From: Comamonadaceae bacterium
GTDB taxonomy: Bacteria; Pseudomonadota; Gammaproteobacteria; Burkholderiales; Burkholderiaceae_C
NCBI GenBank assembly: GCA_027488115.1
Contig: JAIYCG010000002.1
Location: 21,671-85,670 of the forward strand
Direction: 5' to 3'
DNA length: 64,000 nt
The position numbers and the translations under genes are program-made. The notes beneath the pieces were generated by a model that had not been told where the DNA came from, searched no databases, and saw only the letters and a program-made list of their open reading frames with translations. This document shows, in pieces, positions 1 through 8,607 of the stretch. Every line of letters begins with the position of its first letter. Positions within the stretch are counted from its first letter, which is position 1.

Positions 1-215
1 GTTTAGGCCACACAGCCTCGGCATTGGCGCATCGCTATGCCACGGCTGCCGTGCTTGGCCCTTTTTTGTACCAACAAATTATTTACATGGCGCTGGGAGG
101 TTGGCTTGTCTTTGGACAAGTGCCCGATCACGCCGTGGTGCTTGGTGCATGCATTGTGGTGGTAAGTGGCCTCTACTTATTGTGGCGCGAATTGCGATTG
201 CAAAATTCTGATTGA
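1..215 (+). CDS. DMT-family (EamA) transporter, C-terminal fragment
   Basis: This is the 3' end of a gene that starts before the window; its reading frame begins at base 3. About 70 residues remain. They hold two hydrophobic segments (around AAVLGPFLYQQIIYMALGG and VVLGACIVVVSGLYLLW) followed by a short basic tail, which is how the last two helices of EamA/DMT drug-metabolite transporters usually look. The LGPF/YQQIIYMALGGWLVFGQVPD stretch resembles the penultimate helix and loop of that family. It ends 36 bases from the convergent SOUL gene. The substrate cannot be told from this piece. Confidence 0.6.
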   Translation, partial: LGHTASALAHRYATAAVLGPFLYQQIIYMALGGWLVFGQVPDHAVVLGACIVVVSGLYLLWRELRLQNSD

Positions 216-251
216 ATGCAAGCGCAAGCGATGACAGGGCTTAATAGAGGC

Positions 252-932
252 TCAATTTGGCGCCTTGGTTTCTTCAATTTCAACCATGATTTCGTTGCGC
301 CGAAACATGGGCAAAGTCCAAGGTGGGTCGTAGCGCGAGAGCTGAGGGCTGCTTAGCGCTTTCAGCTTTTTTTCTTGAACCCATGCCATGAGCGCATCTG
401 TTTTGGCTTGCACACCCGACTGTGTGTTGAAGCCTGTGTAGTTGTTTACTGCAAAAAACTTACCCGGAATTTCTCGCAATTTAACATCGGCGTTTTTAGG
501 TTGTGGAATGTTGGCCATGGTGTATTGGGACGGCATGACAAAGTGCACGCGCCACTTTTGACTGCCCGTCATGTTGCTGTCGGCAAGGCTGCCCGTGTTG
601 TTGGCAGAACTCATGGTGACCGGCGCAGTCATGGCAATTTTTTCTGATTGCGGCTCGAGAGTCACAGGGGCGGTCATGGCTATTTTGGCCGAGCTGCCCG
701 TTTGTGCCGACTGGTTGTTGCCAAAAATATAGTCTGCAATTCTTCGAAAGCCTCGGTTAGAAGCCTCGTCCATATCGCCTTCAACCACCGTTTCCGCAAC
801 CAGCATGGGTGCATACTGACGGACTTCAAACGTGCCAGTCTTCAAGACCAAGGTGTATCGGGGTTCTTCAATGGCCATGGCGTATTGACTCCAAAAGGTG
901 AAGAACAAAGCAAAGAGGAAACGTGTTTTCAT
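252..932 (-). CDS. SOUL-family haem-binding protein, exported
   Basis: A 226-residue protein of the SOUL/HBP family. The first 20 residues (MKTRFLFALFFTFWSQYAMA) look like a signal peptide with an AMA cleavage site, so it is probably periplasmic. The mature start (EEPRYTLVLKTGTFEVRQY) is the usual family opening. The family motif KIAMTAPV occurs twice, near residues 83 and 98. SOUL proteins bind haem or related hydrophobic ligands; in bacteria their role is poorly defined. The gene stands alone on the minus strand and converges with the transporter fragment. The downstream neighbour (the deacylase) is also on the minus strand but is separated by one copy of a 22-bp repeat. Confidence 0.88.
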   Translation of the reverse strand: MKTRFLFALFFTFWSQYAMAIEEPRYTLVLKTGTFEVRQYAPMLVAETVVEGDMDEASNRGFRRIADYIFGNNQSAQTGSSAKIAMTAPVTLEPQSEKIAMTAPVTMSSANNTGSLADSNMTGSQKWRVHFVMPSQYTMANIPQPKNADVKLREIPGKFFAVNNYTGFNTQSGVQAKTDALMAWVQEKKLKALSSPQLSRYDPPWTLPMFRRNEIMVEIEETKAPN

Positions 933-960
933 AGATGAACCTTAACACCGCGTGAAATTT

Positions 961-982
961 AATGTTGATCTGACCCCAATTA
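961..982. repeat. 22-bp interspersed repeat, copy A
   Basis: The 22 bases beginning AATGTTGATCTGACCCCAAT are identical to those at 2728-2749. After the match both copies continue with TGAAAT, offset by one base. On the minus strand the element reads ATTGGGGTCAGATCAACATT. Its last bases form the TAA stop of the deacylase gene. The two copies are direct repeats bracketing that gene. Confidence 0.85.
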
Positions 983-2665
983 ATGAAATTCTGTGAGGAG
1001 TTGGCCTGCCAAGGGTGTGTTTTCTTTCATGCCGTTTTGGTCGGCTGTGAGTTGGCCGTTCACCCAGACGCCGTGGACGCCAACAGCGTCGGTATGTAGG
1101 CGGGGGGCGCCCAAGGGCAAATCAAAGACGCGTTTTTTGGGGCCGCGGCCTACCGTGTTGGGGTCGAACAAGAGCAGGTCGGCGGCGTAGCCTTGGCGCA
1201 ATAAACCTCTGTTTTTCAAACCCAAAATTTCGGCTGGTTGTGCGGTCAGTTGATGCACAGCTTGGGCCATGCTCATGGCGCCTATTTCTCTGGACCAATA
1301 GCCTAGAAGGTGTAAGCCAAAGCCAGCGTCATTGAAAAACGTCAGGTGGGCCCCTGCGTCACTGAGGGAAACCAGGCTGTGGGGATGATTGAGTAACTGT
1401 GCAACCGCTGCTGTTTCGCTATTGAGCAACATGGCTGTGAACACGGTGCGCAGGTCTTCCTCAAGTGCAAGGTCTAGCGCAAAGTCGAGTGGGTCTACGC
1501 CTTTTTGTGAGGCCAAGGCAGCCACGCTTTGTTGTTCATGAACTTGGTTCTCGGGTTTGAATGTTTCAACCACATGCACCTTTTCCCATTCGTTGTTGAA
1601 CAAACGAAAGGCGGCCGTTTGCAAAAGTTCTTCTTTGACCTTGGCTCTAAATTCGGAGCTCCTCAAACAAGCTTTCAGGGCTTCGTGATTCAATCCAAGT
1701 GCAGGCTTCCAGTTGGCCAGGCCCTCTACCGGATAGGCAGAAGCGAATGTAAAGTCCATGCTCAAAGGGCAGCATGAAACTTGGCCTTTCAAATTACGGC
1801 CGCGCTCGTTGGCTTCGCTAATTGCCTTCAAGTCATTGAACACACCGTTGGGGTTGGTTGAGTTGTGAAGCAAGGCGGCCACCATGACAGGCCGGTTGCT
1901 GGCGGCTGACAAGGACTCTAAAAATGACACGGGCATTTGCCCGCCCTTGGTCACCATGTAAACGCCGCCCCCTTGGCTGCTCATGGCCAGAGTGAGTTGC
2001 ATCATTTCCTCGTCAGAGGCCAAGCGAGACGGCATTGGAAAACCACCCTCACCATTGTGTGCCGGGCTTGTGCTGGTGGCAAAACCAATGGCACCTGCGG
2101 CCATGGCGTCGCGAACCAAGTCGGCCATTTCTGCTATTTCAGCCGCAGTGGCCTCGCGTTTGTTGGCATCTTCTCCCATCACCCATGTGCGCACGGACGA
2201 GTGGCCAATGTAAGCTGCCACATTGATGGCGCATTGCTTGCGTTTGAGCATGGCCAAATATTCGGGAAAGGTTTCAAAGTCCCAATCGATGCCATGTTGC
2301 AAGACCTGCAAGGACATGCCCTCAACCTGCGTCAAGTTGCGCATGGTAAGTTCGCGGTCTTTGGGACGGCAAGGCGCGATGGTGAAGCCGCAGTTGCCTA
2401 TGATCGCGGTGGTCACGCCCAAAGCGGGGGAGGGGCGAACGTGAGAGTCCCAGGTAATTTGAGCATCAAAATGAGTGTGCGAATCGATGATGCCGGGCAT
2501 GAGGGCCAGGCCGGTTGCGTCAATGCAATTCGCCGCGGTGTGACCCAAGTTTTTGCCCATGGCCACAATGGTGCCTTGGTGAATCGCGACATCTTGCATT
2601 TCAGGCTCTGCGCCTGAGCCATCAAACACCAGAGCGTTTTGAATGAGCGTATCTACTTCAGTCAT
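980..2665 (-). CDS. N-acyl-D-amino-acid deacylase (D-aminoacylase, amidohydrolase superfamily)
   Basis: About 561 residues. It matches the D-aminoacylase branch of the amidohydrolases, zinc enzymes that remove N-acyl groups from D-amino acids. The metal motif appears as DSHTHFD near residue 65, followed by GVTTAIIGNCGFTIAPC, then YIGHSSVR and LSDAGAHLTFFND. The C-terminus carries the usual amidohydrolase closing strand (GYAADLLLFDPNTVG). The frame is open from 2689, but an ATG at 2665 (MTEVDTLIQNAL) has a strong ribosome site, GAAGGAAGG, at the right distance and is preferred. The stop codon lies in the 22-bp repeat. Assignment to the family is firm; the true substrate could be another acylated amino acid or a dihydropyrimidine-like compound. 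Confidence 0.85.
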   Translation of the reverse strand: MTEVDTLIQNALVFDGSGAEPEMQDVAIHQGTIVAMGKNLGHTAANCIDATGLALMPGIIDSHTHFDAQITWDSHVRPSPALGVTTAIIGNCGFTIAPCRPKDRELTMRNLTQVEGMSLQVLQHGIDWDFETFPEYLAMLKRKQCAINVAAYIGHSSVRTWVMGEDANKREATAAEIAEMADLVRDAMAAGAIGFATSTSPAHNGEGGFPMPSRLASDEEMMQLTLAMSSQGGGVYMVTKGGQMPVSFLESLSAASNRPVMVAALLHNSTNPNGVFNDLKAISEANERGRNLKGQVSCCPLSMDFTFASAYPVEGLANWKPALGLNHEALKACLRSSEFRAKVKEELLQTAAFRLFNNEWEKVHVVETFKPENQVHEQQSVAALASQKGVDPLDFALDLALEEDLRTVFTAMLLNSETAAVAQLLNHPHSLVSLSDAGAHLTFFNDAGFGLHLLGYWSREIGAMSMAQAVHQLTAQPAEILGLKNRGLLRQGYAADLLLFDPNTVGRGPKKRVFDLPLGAPRLHTDAVGVHGVWVNGQLTADQNGMKENTPLAGQLLTEFH

Positions 2666-2727
2666 GAGCCTTCCTTCTGAGGGACTCATTGTGTGCCGAT
2701 GTTGCTCCCCCTGTCACTAGGGAAAAC

Positions 2728-2749
2728 AATGTTGATCTGACCCCAATTA
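2728..2749. repeat. 22-bp interspersed repeat, copy B
   Basis: Identical over 22 bases to positions 961-982 and in the same orientation. Here too the last three bases, read on the minus strand, are the TAA stop of the gene that follows, a small membrane protein. The copies are 1767 bases apart. No transposase is visible between or beside them. Confidence 0.85.
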
Positions 2750-3169
2750 TGAAATGAAGCTCAGACTTCCTAGGACGGAAATGAACTGTGCCAGATTGAG
2801 GGCGATGGCAGTTTTGTGGATTTTTCTAAATTGGGGAATGGCCATAAGCTGCTTGTCTTCTCGGATGGCCAGTCCGATTTGGTCCATTTGGGGAATGAAC
2901 TTGAAGCGCAAAACCAGAGTCAAGACAGCGATGGCACTGGCTATCAGGGCCATGACGGGGCGCAGTGCTAAGGCGTAGCTGATCGCTGCAGCGGTGGACA
3001 CCACAATGGCAATTTTGAAATAAGTGATATAGAAAGCCCTGATGAACTTGGAGTCCATGGAGTTGTCGTGCTTCAAGATTAGGAGGGGAATGGAGCCAAA
3101 CAAAAAGTACGTGGTCACAGCCAACATGGCTACGGTGAAAAACAAAGAAATTTGATTGGCAGTGAGCAT
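2747..3169 (-). CDS. Small integral membrane protein of unknown function (four predicted helices)
   Basis: A 140-residue protein that I cannot name. It has four hydrophobic segments, roughly residues 8-28, 47-67, 68-88 and 120-138, with the charged stretch RFKFIPQMDQIGLAIREDK between the third and fourth. The ending FRKIHKTAIALNLAQFISVL recalls the closing helix of small DUF4149/TMEM205-like or DUF1772-like membrane proteins, but the match is too weak to claim. It starts with ATG at 3169, upstream and divergent from phaR, and ends inside repeat copy B. Confidence 0.65.
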   Translation of the reverse strand: MLTANQISLFFTVAMLAVTTYFLFGSIPLLILKHDNSMDSKFIRAFYITYFKIAIVVSTAAAISYALALRPVMALIASAIAVLTLVLRFKFIPQMDQIGLAIREDKQLMAIPQFRKIHKTAIALNLAQFISVLGSLSFIS

Positions 3170-3244
3170 GATTTAATGGAATTCTTTTGTTGCTGACGTC
3201 ATCTTGAGGGTAACCCCCCGTAGTCCAAATTCACTTTGAAACTT

Positions 3245-3266
3245 TAGAATCTGTTGCAATGCAACA
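3245..3266 (+). promoter_or_regulatory. phaR promoter -10 with overlapping palindromic operator, probable PhaR autoregulatory site
   Basis: A -10-like TAGAAT (3245-3250) is followed at once by a perfect palindrome, TGTTGCAATGCAACA (3252-3266), with 7-base arms around one central base. It would cover the transcription start. PhaR is known to repress its own gene and to bind TGC/GCA-rich palindromes, so this position and sequence fit an autoregulatory operator. A good -35 box was not found. Confidence 0.55.
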
Positions 3267-3328
3267 ATTTAGGGTCCGTTGTTGGGTTTCGCTTCAGATC
3301 GTTGTTCATTTTGATGAGAGTCTAAATC

Positions 3329-3829
3329 ATGGCCAGAAAATCCGCCACGCAATCGTCTGCTTCACAAGCCGCTGGCGAAACGACAGCTCAAGCATCCGCC
3401 GAATCGACTGCAAGCCAAGCGCAGCGGGTCATTAAAAAATACCCAAACCGCAGGCTGTACGACACCACCACTTCCAGTTATGTCACTTTGAGTGAAATTA
3501 AGCAGTTGGTCATGCAAGCCCAGAGCTTTGTGGTTCGCGATGCCAAATCAGGCGAAGACCTGACCCGCAGCCTGCTGCTCCAAATCATTTTGGAGGAGGA
3601 ATCTGCAGGTGCGCCTATGTTCACGGAAGCGGTTTTGGCCAACATCATTCGCTTTTATGGCCATGCCATGCAGGGCCACATGGGAGCGTATTTGGAGAGC
3701 AATTTGCAATCTCTCATGCTCATGCAGTCCAAAATGGGGCATCAATCGCATAACATCATGTCCCAAATGCAAGAACAAATGCAAAAGCAGACGGCCCAGT
3801 TTCTCAATGCGTTTGGTATCAAACCTTGA
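3329..3829 (+). CDS. phaR: Polyhydroxyalkanoate synthesis repressor PhaR
   Basis: A 166-residue regulator. After a low-complexity Ser/Ala/Thr/Gln N-terminus comes the diagnostic PHB-accumulation DNA-binding domain, starting RVIKKYPNRRLYDTTTSSYV near residue 33, then the second domain (SLLLQIILEEE, MFTEAVLANIIRFYGHAMQG) and a Met/Gln-rich tail that is probably helical. PhaR binds PHB granules as well as DNA. When granules form it leaves the DNA and phasin genes are expressed. Its presence implies that the organism makes PHA, although no PHA synthase gene lies in the window. rimO follows 68 bases downstream. A palindrome over the promoter suggests self-repression. Confidence 0.95.
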   Translation: MARKSATQSSASQAAGETTAQASAESTASQAQRVIKKYPNRRLYDTTTSSYVTLSEIKQLVMQAQSFVVRDAKSGEDLTRSLLLQIILEEESAGAPMFTEAVLANIIRFYGHAMQGHMGAYLESNLQSLMLMQSKMGHQSHNIMSQMQEQMQKQTAQFLNAFGIKP

Positions 3830-3897
3830 ATTTCCGCCTGTCTTCAGAAGGCTCAAGGGCTTGACCCGTCAGTCTAAATTACTGGGACAATAGGGCC

Positions 3898-5307
3898 ATG
3901 AACGAAATTGCAAACCCAAGCATCAAGCCAAACCAGTCGAGCGCCCCCAAAGTGGGCTTTGTCAGCTTAGGCTGTCCCAAAGCCCTGACAGACTCCGAAC
4001 TCATCCTCACGCAACTCAGCGCCGAGGGCTATCAAACTTCCAAAACCTTCGAAGGCGCCGACCTGGTCATCGTCAACACTTGCGGTTTCATTGACGATGC
4101 CGTGAAGGAAAGCCTGGACACCATCTCTGAAGCCTTGAACGTCAATGGCAAAGTGATCGTCACAGGTTGTTTGGGCGCCAAAGAGGCCGATGGCGGTGGC
4201 AACTTGGTTCGCGAAACGCACCCCAGTGTCTTGGCCGTCACGGGGCCGCATGCGACGCAAGAGGTGATGGACGCGGTGCATGCGCATTTGCCCAAACCCC
4301 ACGATCCCTTTCTTGATTTGATGCCCCATTCATTTGGGGTAGCCGGTATCAAGCTCACGCCTCGGCACTATGCTTATTTGAAAATCAGTGAAGGCTGCAA
4401 CCACCGTTGTACTTTTTGCATCATTCCTTCCATGCGCGGCGATTTGGTGTCAAGGCCCATTGGCGATGTGCTCAAAGAAGCGCATGCTTTGTTTGCAGGC
4501 GGTGTGAAAGAATTGCTGGTGATCAGCCAAGACACCTCGGCCTACGGTGTCGATGTGAAATACCGAATGGGTTTCTGGGAAGGCCGGCCTGTCAAAACGC
4601 GCATGCTTGAGTTGGTGCAAACACTGGGTGAAATTGCCCAAAACTATGGCGCTTGGGTGCGCTTGCATTACGTCTACCCATACCCTGCACTTGACGAAGT
4701 TCTGCCCCTCATGGCCACTGGAGCCATCTTGCCCTATTTGGATGTGCCCTTGCAGCACAGCCACCCCGATGTGCTCAAGCGCATGAAGCGGCCCGCCAGT
4801 GGCGAAAAGAATTTAGAGCGCATTCAACAATGGCGCGAGGTCTGTCCGGAGTTGGTCATTCGCAGCACCTTCATTGCAGGCTTTCCTGGCGAAACCGAAG
4901 AAGAGTTTGAACACCTGCTTCACTTTGTGCGTGAAGCGCAAATTGATCGAGCAGGTTGCTTTGCCTACAGTCCTGTGAAGGGTGCGCTTGCCAATGAATT
5001 GCCAGGCATGTTGCCTCAAGCCGTCAGGGAAGAGCGTCGTTCGCGCTTCATGGCGGTGGCAGAAGAAGTGTCGGTTCGACGTTTACAGCAGCGCGTAGGC
5101 GCCACCATGCAAGTCTTGGTCGATTCGGCCATCGCCATGGGCAAAAAAGGCGGCATAGGCAGAACTTATGCCGATGCACCTGAAATAGATGGTGTGGTTA
5201 AGTTGTTGCCACCAGATAAGATCAGCAAGACCTACAAAGTGGGTGAGTTCACCCGAGCCCGCATTGTGGGTGTGGAGGGTCACGATCTTGTCGCTTTGCC
5301 TGTCTAA
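3898..5307 (+). CDS. rimO: Ribosomal protein S12 methylthiotransferase RimO (radical SAM)
   Basis: A 469-residue radical SAM methylthiotransferase that modifies Asp88 of ribosomal protein S12. The N-terminal domain carries the three cysteines of the auxiliary cluster (SLGCPKA, VNTCGF, VTGCLGA). The radical SAM motif [17 protein letters not shown] lies near residue 165, and a TRAM-like domain fills the last 70 or so residues. S12-type specificity rather than MiaB-type is supported by the [12 protein letters not shown] opening and the IPSMRGD sequence. It starts at ATG 3898. Downstream is the convergent tRNA-Leu. Confidence 0.95.
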   Translation: MNEIANPSIKPNQSSAPKVGFVSLGCPKALTDSELILTQLSAEGYQTSKTFEGADLVIVNTCGFIDDAVKESLDTISEALNVNGKVIVTGCLGAKEADGGGNLVRETHPSVLAVTGPHATQEVMDAVHAHLPKPHDPFLDLMPHSFGVAGIKLTPRHYAYLKISEGCNHRCTFCIIPSMRGDLVSRPIGDVLKEAHALFAGGVKELLVISQDTSAYGVDVKYRMGFWEGRPVKTRMLELVQTLGEIAQNYGAWVRLHYVYPYPALDEVLPLMATGAILPYLDVPLQHSHPDVLKRMKRPASGEKNLERIQQWREVCPELVIRSTFIAGFPGETEEEFEHLLHFVREAQIDRAGCFAYSPVKGALANELPGMLPQAVREERRSRFMAVAEEVSVRRLQQRVGATMQVLVDSAIAMGKKGGIGRTYADAPEIDGVVKLLPPDKISKTYKVGEFTRARIVGVEGHDLVALPV

Positions 5308-5349
5308 AATGCAAATTGATAATGCACTCAGATTTAAATCAGATGCTCG

Positions 5350-5378
5350 AAAAAAAAGCTGCCATGTTTGCAGCTTTG
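5350..5378 (-). terminator. Rho-independent terminator of the tRNA-Leu gene
   Basis: An 8-bp stem AAAGCTGC/GCAGCTTT (5355-5377) around a 7-base loop. Read on the minus strand it ends in a run of seven T residues. It lies just beyond the CCA end of tRNA-Leu. Confidence 0.75.
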
Positions 5379-5386
5379 ATTAAACT

Positions 5387-5471
<85 letters not shown>

Positions 5472-5492
5472 TCTCAGGACAACAATAAAGGA

Positions 5493-7805
5493 TTGTATAT
5501 CAAAAAAATTAGCCAACCCTCTGGACTGCTCGATGAAATCGAGGGCAGTGTGCAAGGACATCGCGATGGTCACGGCTTCTTGATCCGGGATGATGGTGAC
5601 GGTGATATTTTCTTGCCACCCAACGAAATGCGTGCTGTCTTGCACAAAGATCGCGTCAAGGTTCGAATCGTTCGACAAGATCGAAAAGGCAGGCCTGAAG
5701 GCCGTGTGGTTGAAATCACTGAGCGACCTGCCCACCCCATCATTGGCCGCTTGCTGAACGAAGGCGGTATTTGGATTGTGGCGCCAGAAGACAAGCGCTA
5801 TGGCCAAGACATTCTCATTCCTAAAGTGGGCATAGGCACGGGCAAGCCAGGTCAAGTGGTGGTGGTTGAACTGACGGAACCCCCTGCTTTGTTTGGTCAG
5901 CCCGTTGGGCGTGTGAAAGAAGTACTGGGCGAAATTGACGATCCCGGTATGGAGATTGACATTGCCGTTCGCAAGTACAGCGTGCCGCACGAATTCTCAG
6001 CTGCTTGTTTGGAATTGGCCCGTGAGTTACCCGACAAAGTCCGACCACAAGACACCAAAGATCGAATTGACTTAACCGATATACCTTTGGTCACCATTGA
6101 CGGCGAAGATGCGCGCGACTTTGACGATGCGGTGTATTGCGAGCCTGCCAAAATTGGCAAGACCAAAGGCTGGCGTTTGCTTGTGGCCATTGCCGATGTG
6201 AGCAACTATGTTGCAACGGGTAGTGCCATTGACATTGACGCTTACGACCGAGCCACCAGCGTGTATTTTCCGCGCCGCGTGATTCCCATGTTGCCGGAAA
6301 AACTTTCGAATGGGCTGTGTTCGCTCAACCCTGAAGTTGAGCGTTTGTGCATGGTATGCGACATGCTGATTACGGCAAAAGGCGACATCCACGCTTATCA
6401 GTTTTATCCCGCAGTGATGTACAGCCACGCGCGGTTTACTTACACTGAAGTGGCCGCCATTCTTGCCAACACGCGCGGCCCTGAAGCCATCAAGCGCAAA
6501 GCGCGCGTCAATGACTTGCTTAATTTGCACGATGTTTACAGGGCCTTGTTGGCCTCTCGTTCAGTGCGTGGCGCCATTGATTTTGAAACCACTGAAACGC
6601 AAATCATTTGTGATGACAATGGCCGCATCGACAAAATTGTGCCGCGCGTACGCACCGAGGCACACCGTCTCATTGAAGAGGCTATGTTGGCGGCTAACGT
6701 TTGCAGTGCCGACTTTATTCAAACCAGCAAGCACCCTGGTTTGTTCCGTGTGCACGAGGGGCCTACTCCCGAGAAGAAAGATTTGCTCCGCAATTACCTG
6801 AAGGCTCTGGGCTTGCCCTATACCGTGAGTGATGAGCCCAAGCCCAGTGAGTTTCAGCACATTGCACAGGCCACCAAAGAGCGGCCCGACGCACAGCAAA
6901 TTCACACCATGCTTCTGCGCTCTATGCAGCAAGCCATTTACACGCCCATCAACAGCGGTCACTTTGGCTTGGCCTATGAGGCCTACACGCACTTCACCAG
7001 CCCCATTCGGCGTTACCCCGACTTGCTGGTCCACCGTGTCATCAAGGCCATTTTGGCGCACAAGAAATACCAGTTGCCAGCCTTGCCCTTGCCGGGTGAG
7101 GCGCATGCCAAGCTGGCCAAGCGTTTGCAAAAAAACAAATCAGGCGCTCAAATCGACGATGCACCGCGCATCAAGATGTCGCCTGCCGAACAGCAAGCGT
7201 GGGAGGCCGCAGGCTTGCATTGCAGCGCCAATGAGCGCCGCGCCGATGAGGCCAGTCGCGATGTCGAGGCCTGGCTTAAATGCAAGTACATGCGCGAGCA
7301 TTTGGGGGAGGAATATTCTGGCGTGGTCACATCGGCCACCAGCTTCGGAATTTTTGTCACCCTCGATACTTTGTATGTCGAGGGCTTGGTGCACATCACC
7401 GAGTTGGGCGGCGAGTATTTCCGCTTTGACGAAGCACGGCAAGAATTGCGCGGTGAGAGAACCGGTATCCGCTATGCCATTGGCACCCGAGTCCAAATAC
7501 AAGTGAGTCGTGTTGATTTGGATGGCCGCAAAATCGATTTCCGCTTGGTCAACCCTGCCGAAGAATTTAGCGCAAAGCAAATGCGCGACAAAGGCATGGG
7601 CAAACAAAACGGCAACGGCAACGGCAGTGCACGCGGCGCGATGTCTGGCGCGGAGGGGGCGAAGGCAAAATCGCGCCCTTACAAGGACCGAAACATGGAA
7701 GGCGGCAAGCTTGCCAGTCGGCATGGCAAGGTGGGCCCCAAAGGTGCGCCTTCTAAGTCTGCCGGTTCTAAAAAATCCAGTCAGGCCCGGAAAAGTCGTC
7801 GTTAA
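5493..7805 (+). CDS. rnr: Ribonuclease R
   Basis: A 770-residue RNase II/R-family 3'-5' exoribonuclease for structured RNA. It opens directly into the first cold-shock domain (GHRDGHGFLIRDDGDGDIF). A second follows, then the RNB catalytic domain with the metal-binding GEDARDFDDAVYC near residue 205, the S1 domain (EEYSGVVTSATSFGIFVTL, about residue 608) and a Lys/Gly/Ser-rich basic tail. The N-terminal helix-turn-helix domain of the E. coli enzyme is absent. The chosen TTG at 5493 touches its AAAGGA ribosome site, so the spacing is poor. An in-frame stop at 5442 prevents extension through the tRNA. GTG 5550 is an alternative start, so the 5' end is uncertain. The enzyme assignment is firm. 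Confidence 0.92.
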   Translation: MYIKKISQPSGLLDEIEGSVQGHRDGHGFLIRDDGDGDIFLPPNEMRAVLHKDRVKVRIVRQDRKGRPEGRVVEITERPAHPIIGRLLNEGGIWIVAPEDKRYGQDILIPKVGIGTGKPGQVVVVELTEPPALFGQPVGRVKEVLGEIDDPGMEIDIAVRKYSVPHEFSAACLELARELPDKVRPQDTKDRIDLTDIPLVTIDGEDARDFDDAVYCEPAKIGKTKGWRLLVAIADVSNYVATGSAIDIDAYDRATSVYFPRRVIPMLPEKLSNGLCSLNPEVERLCMVCDMLITAKGDIHAYQFYPAVMYSHARFTYTEVAAILANTRGPEAIKRKARVNDLLNLHDVYRALLASRSVRGAIDFETTETQIICDDNGRIDKIVPRVRTEAHRLIEEAMLAANVCSADFIQTSKHPGLFRVHEGPTPEKKDLLRNYLKALGLPYTVSDEPKPSEFQHIAQATKERPDAQQIHTMLLRSMQQAIYTPINSGHFGLAYEAYTHFTSPIRRYPDLLVHRVIKAILAHKKYQLPALPLPGEAHAKLAKRLQKNKSGAQIDDAPRIKMSPAEQQAWEAAGLHCSANERRADEASRDVEAWLKCKYMREHLGEEYSGVVTSATSFGIFVTLDTLYVEGLVHITELGGEYFRFDEARQELRGERTGIRYAIGTRVQIQVSRVDLDGRKIDFRLVNPAEEFSAKQMRDKGMGKQNGNGNGSARGAMSGAEGAKAKSRPYKDRNMEGGKLASRHGKVGPKGAPSKSAGSKKSSQARKSRR

Positions 7806-7842
7806 CTTTTCAACTTAAAGATTCAAGCAGGAGACAGAATTC

Positions 7843-8607
7843 ATGACACACACATCCAAAATTGCCATCGTCACCGGCGCTGGTTCTGGCATTGGCAAGG
7901 CAACGGCACTGGCATTGCTCAAAGACGGCTGGTCTGTTGTATTGGCAGGAAGGCGCTTGGTCAATTTGGAAGAAGTTGCGGCTGAAGCCAAAGCCCTGAA
8001 TGCCAACTACCAAGTGCTGGCAGTGCCCACCGATGTAACGCAAGAAGACTCTGTGGCCAATTTGTTTGCTCAGTGCGTTCAAACGTTTGGCCGTGTGGAC
8101 TTGTTGTTCAACAACGCCGGTGTCAGCACCCCCGCCATTCCTTTGCCCGAACTCAGTTTGGACATGTGGAAAGGTGTGGTCGACACCAACCTCACCGGCA
8201 TGTTCTTGTGCATTCGCGAAGCCTTTCGCGTCATGAAAGATCAGAAGCCCATGGGCGGCCGCATTATCAACAATGGTTCAATCTCTGCTACCACGCCGCG
8301 CCCATTTTCAATTGCCTACACGTCCACCAAGCATGCGGTTTCGGGCCTGACCAAAACTGCTTCGCTTGATGGCCGTCAATACGATATTGCAGTGGGCCAA
8401 ATCGATGTGGGCAATGCCGCTACGCCCATGGCCATGAAGATGGCAAAAGGTGTGCCGCAAGCCAATTTGGAAATCAAAGCAGAACCGTTAATGGATGTGG
8501 CATTGGTCGGTACCTCAGTGGTGTACATGGCCAGCTTGCCATTGGAAGCCAACGTCATGTTCCACACAGTGATGGCGACCAAGATGCCGTTTGCGGGCCG
8601 CGGATAA
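7843..8607 (+). CDS. SDR-family NAD(P)-dependent oxidoreductase
   Basis: A 254-residue classical short-chain dehydrogenase. The cofactor motif GAGSGIGKA lies near residue 12, NNAG near residue 91, the catalytic Ser in NNGSISA and the Tyr-Lys pair in [10 protein letters not shown]. The basic residues in LAGRR after the second strand favour NADP. Its substrate is not evident. A ribosome site, AGGAGA, precedes ATG 7843. The last 53 bases overlap the 3' end of the convergent NAD(P)H-hydrate repair gene, so both C-termini are written in the same DNA. Confidence 0.88.
   Translation: MTHTSKIAIVTGAGSGIGKATALALLKDGWSVVLAGRRLVNLEEVAAEAKALNANYQVLAVPTDVTQEDSVANLFAQCVQTFGRVDLLFNNAGVSTPAIPLPELSLDMWKGVVDTNLTGMFLCIREAFRVMKDQKPMGGRIINNGSISATTPRPFSIAYTSTKHAVSGLTKTASLDGRQYDIAVGQIDVGNAATPMAMKMAKGVPQANLEIKAEPLMDVALVGTSVVYMASLPLEANVMFHTVMATKMPFAGRG

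Noticed and set aside
252..932. Doubled KIAMTAPV motif in the SOUL protein as an unusual duplication
   Set aside because: Two copies of this motif are a normal feature of the SOUL/HBP family.
1937..2617. A 226-codon plus-strand frame over the deacylase gene
   Set aside because: Its His/Gly/Ala-rich translation has no recognisable fold, and the minus-strand deacylase accounts for the DNA.
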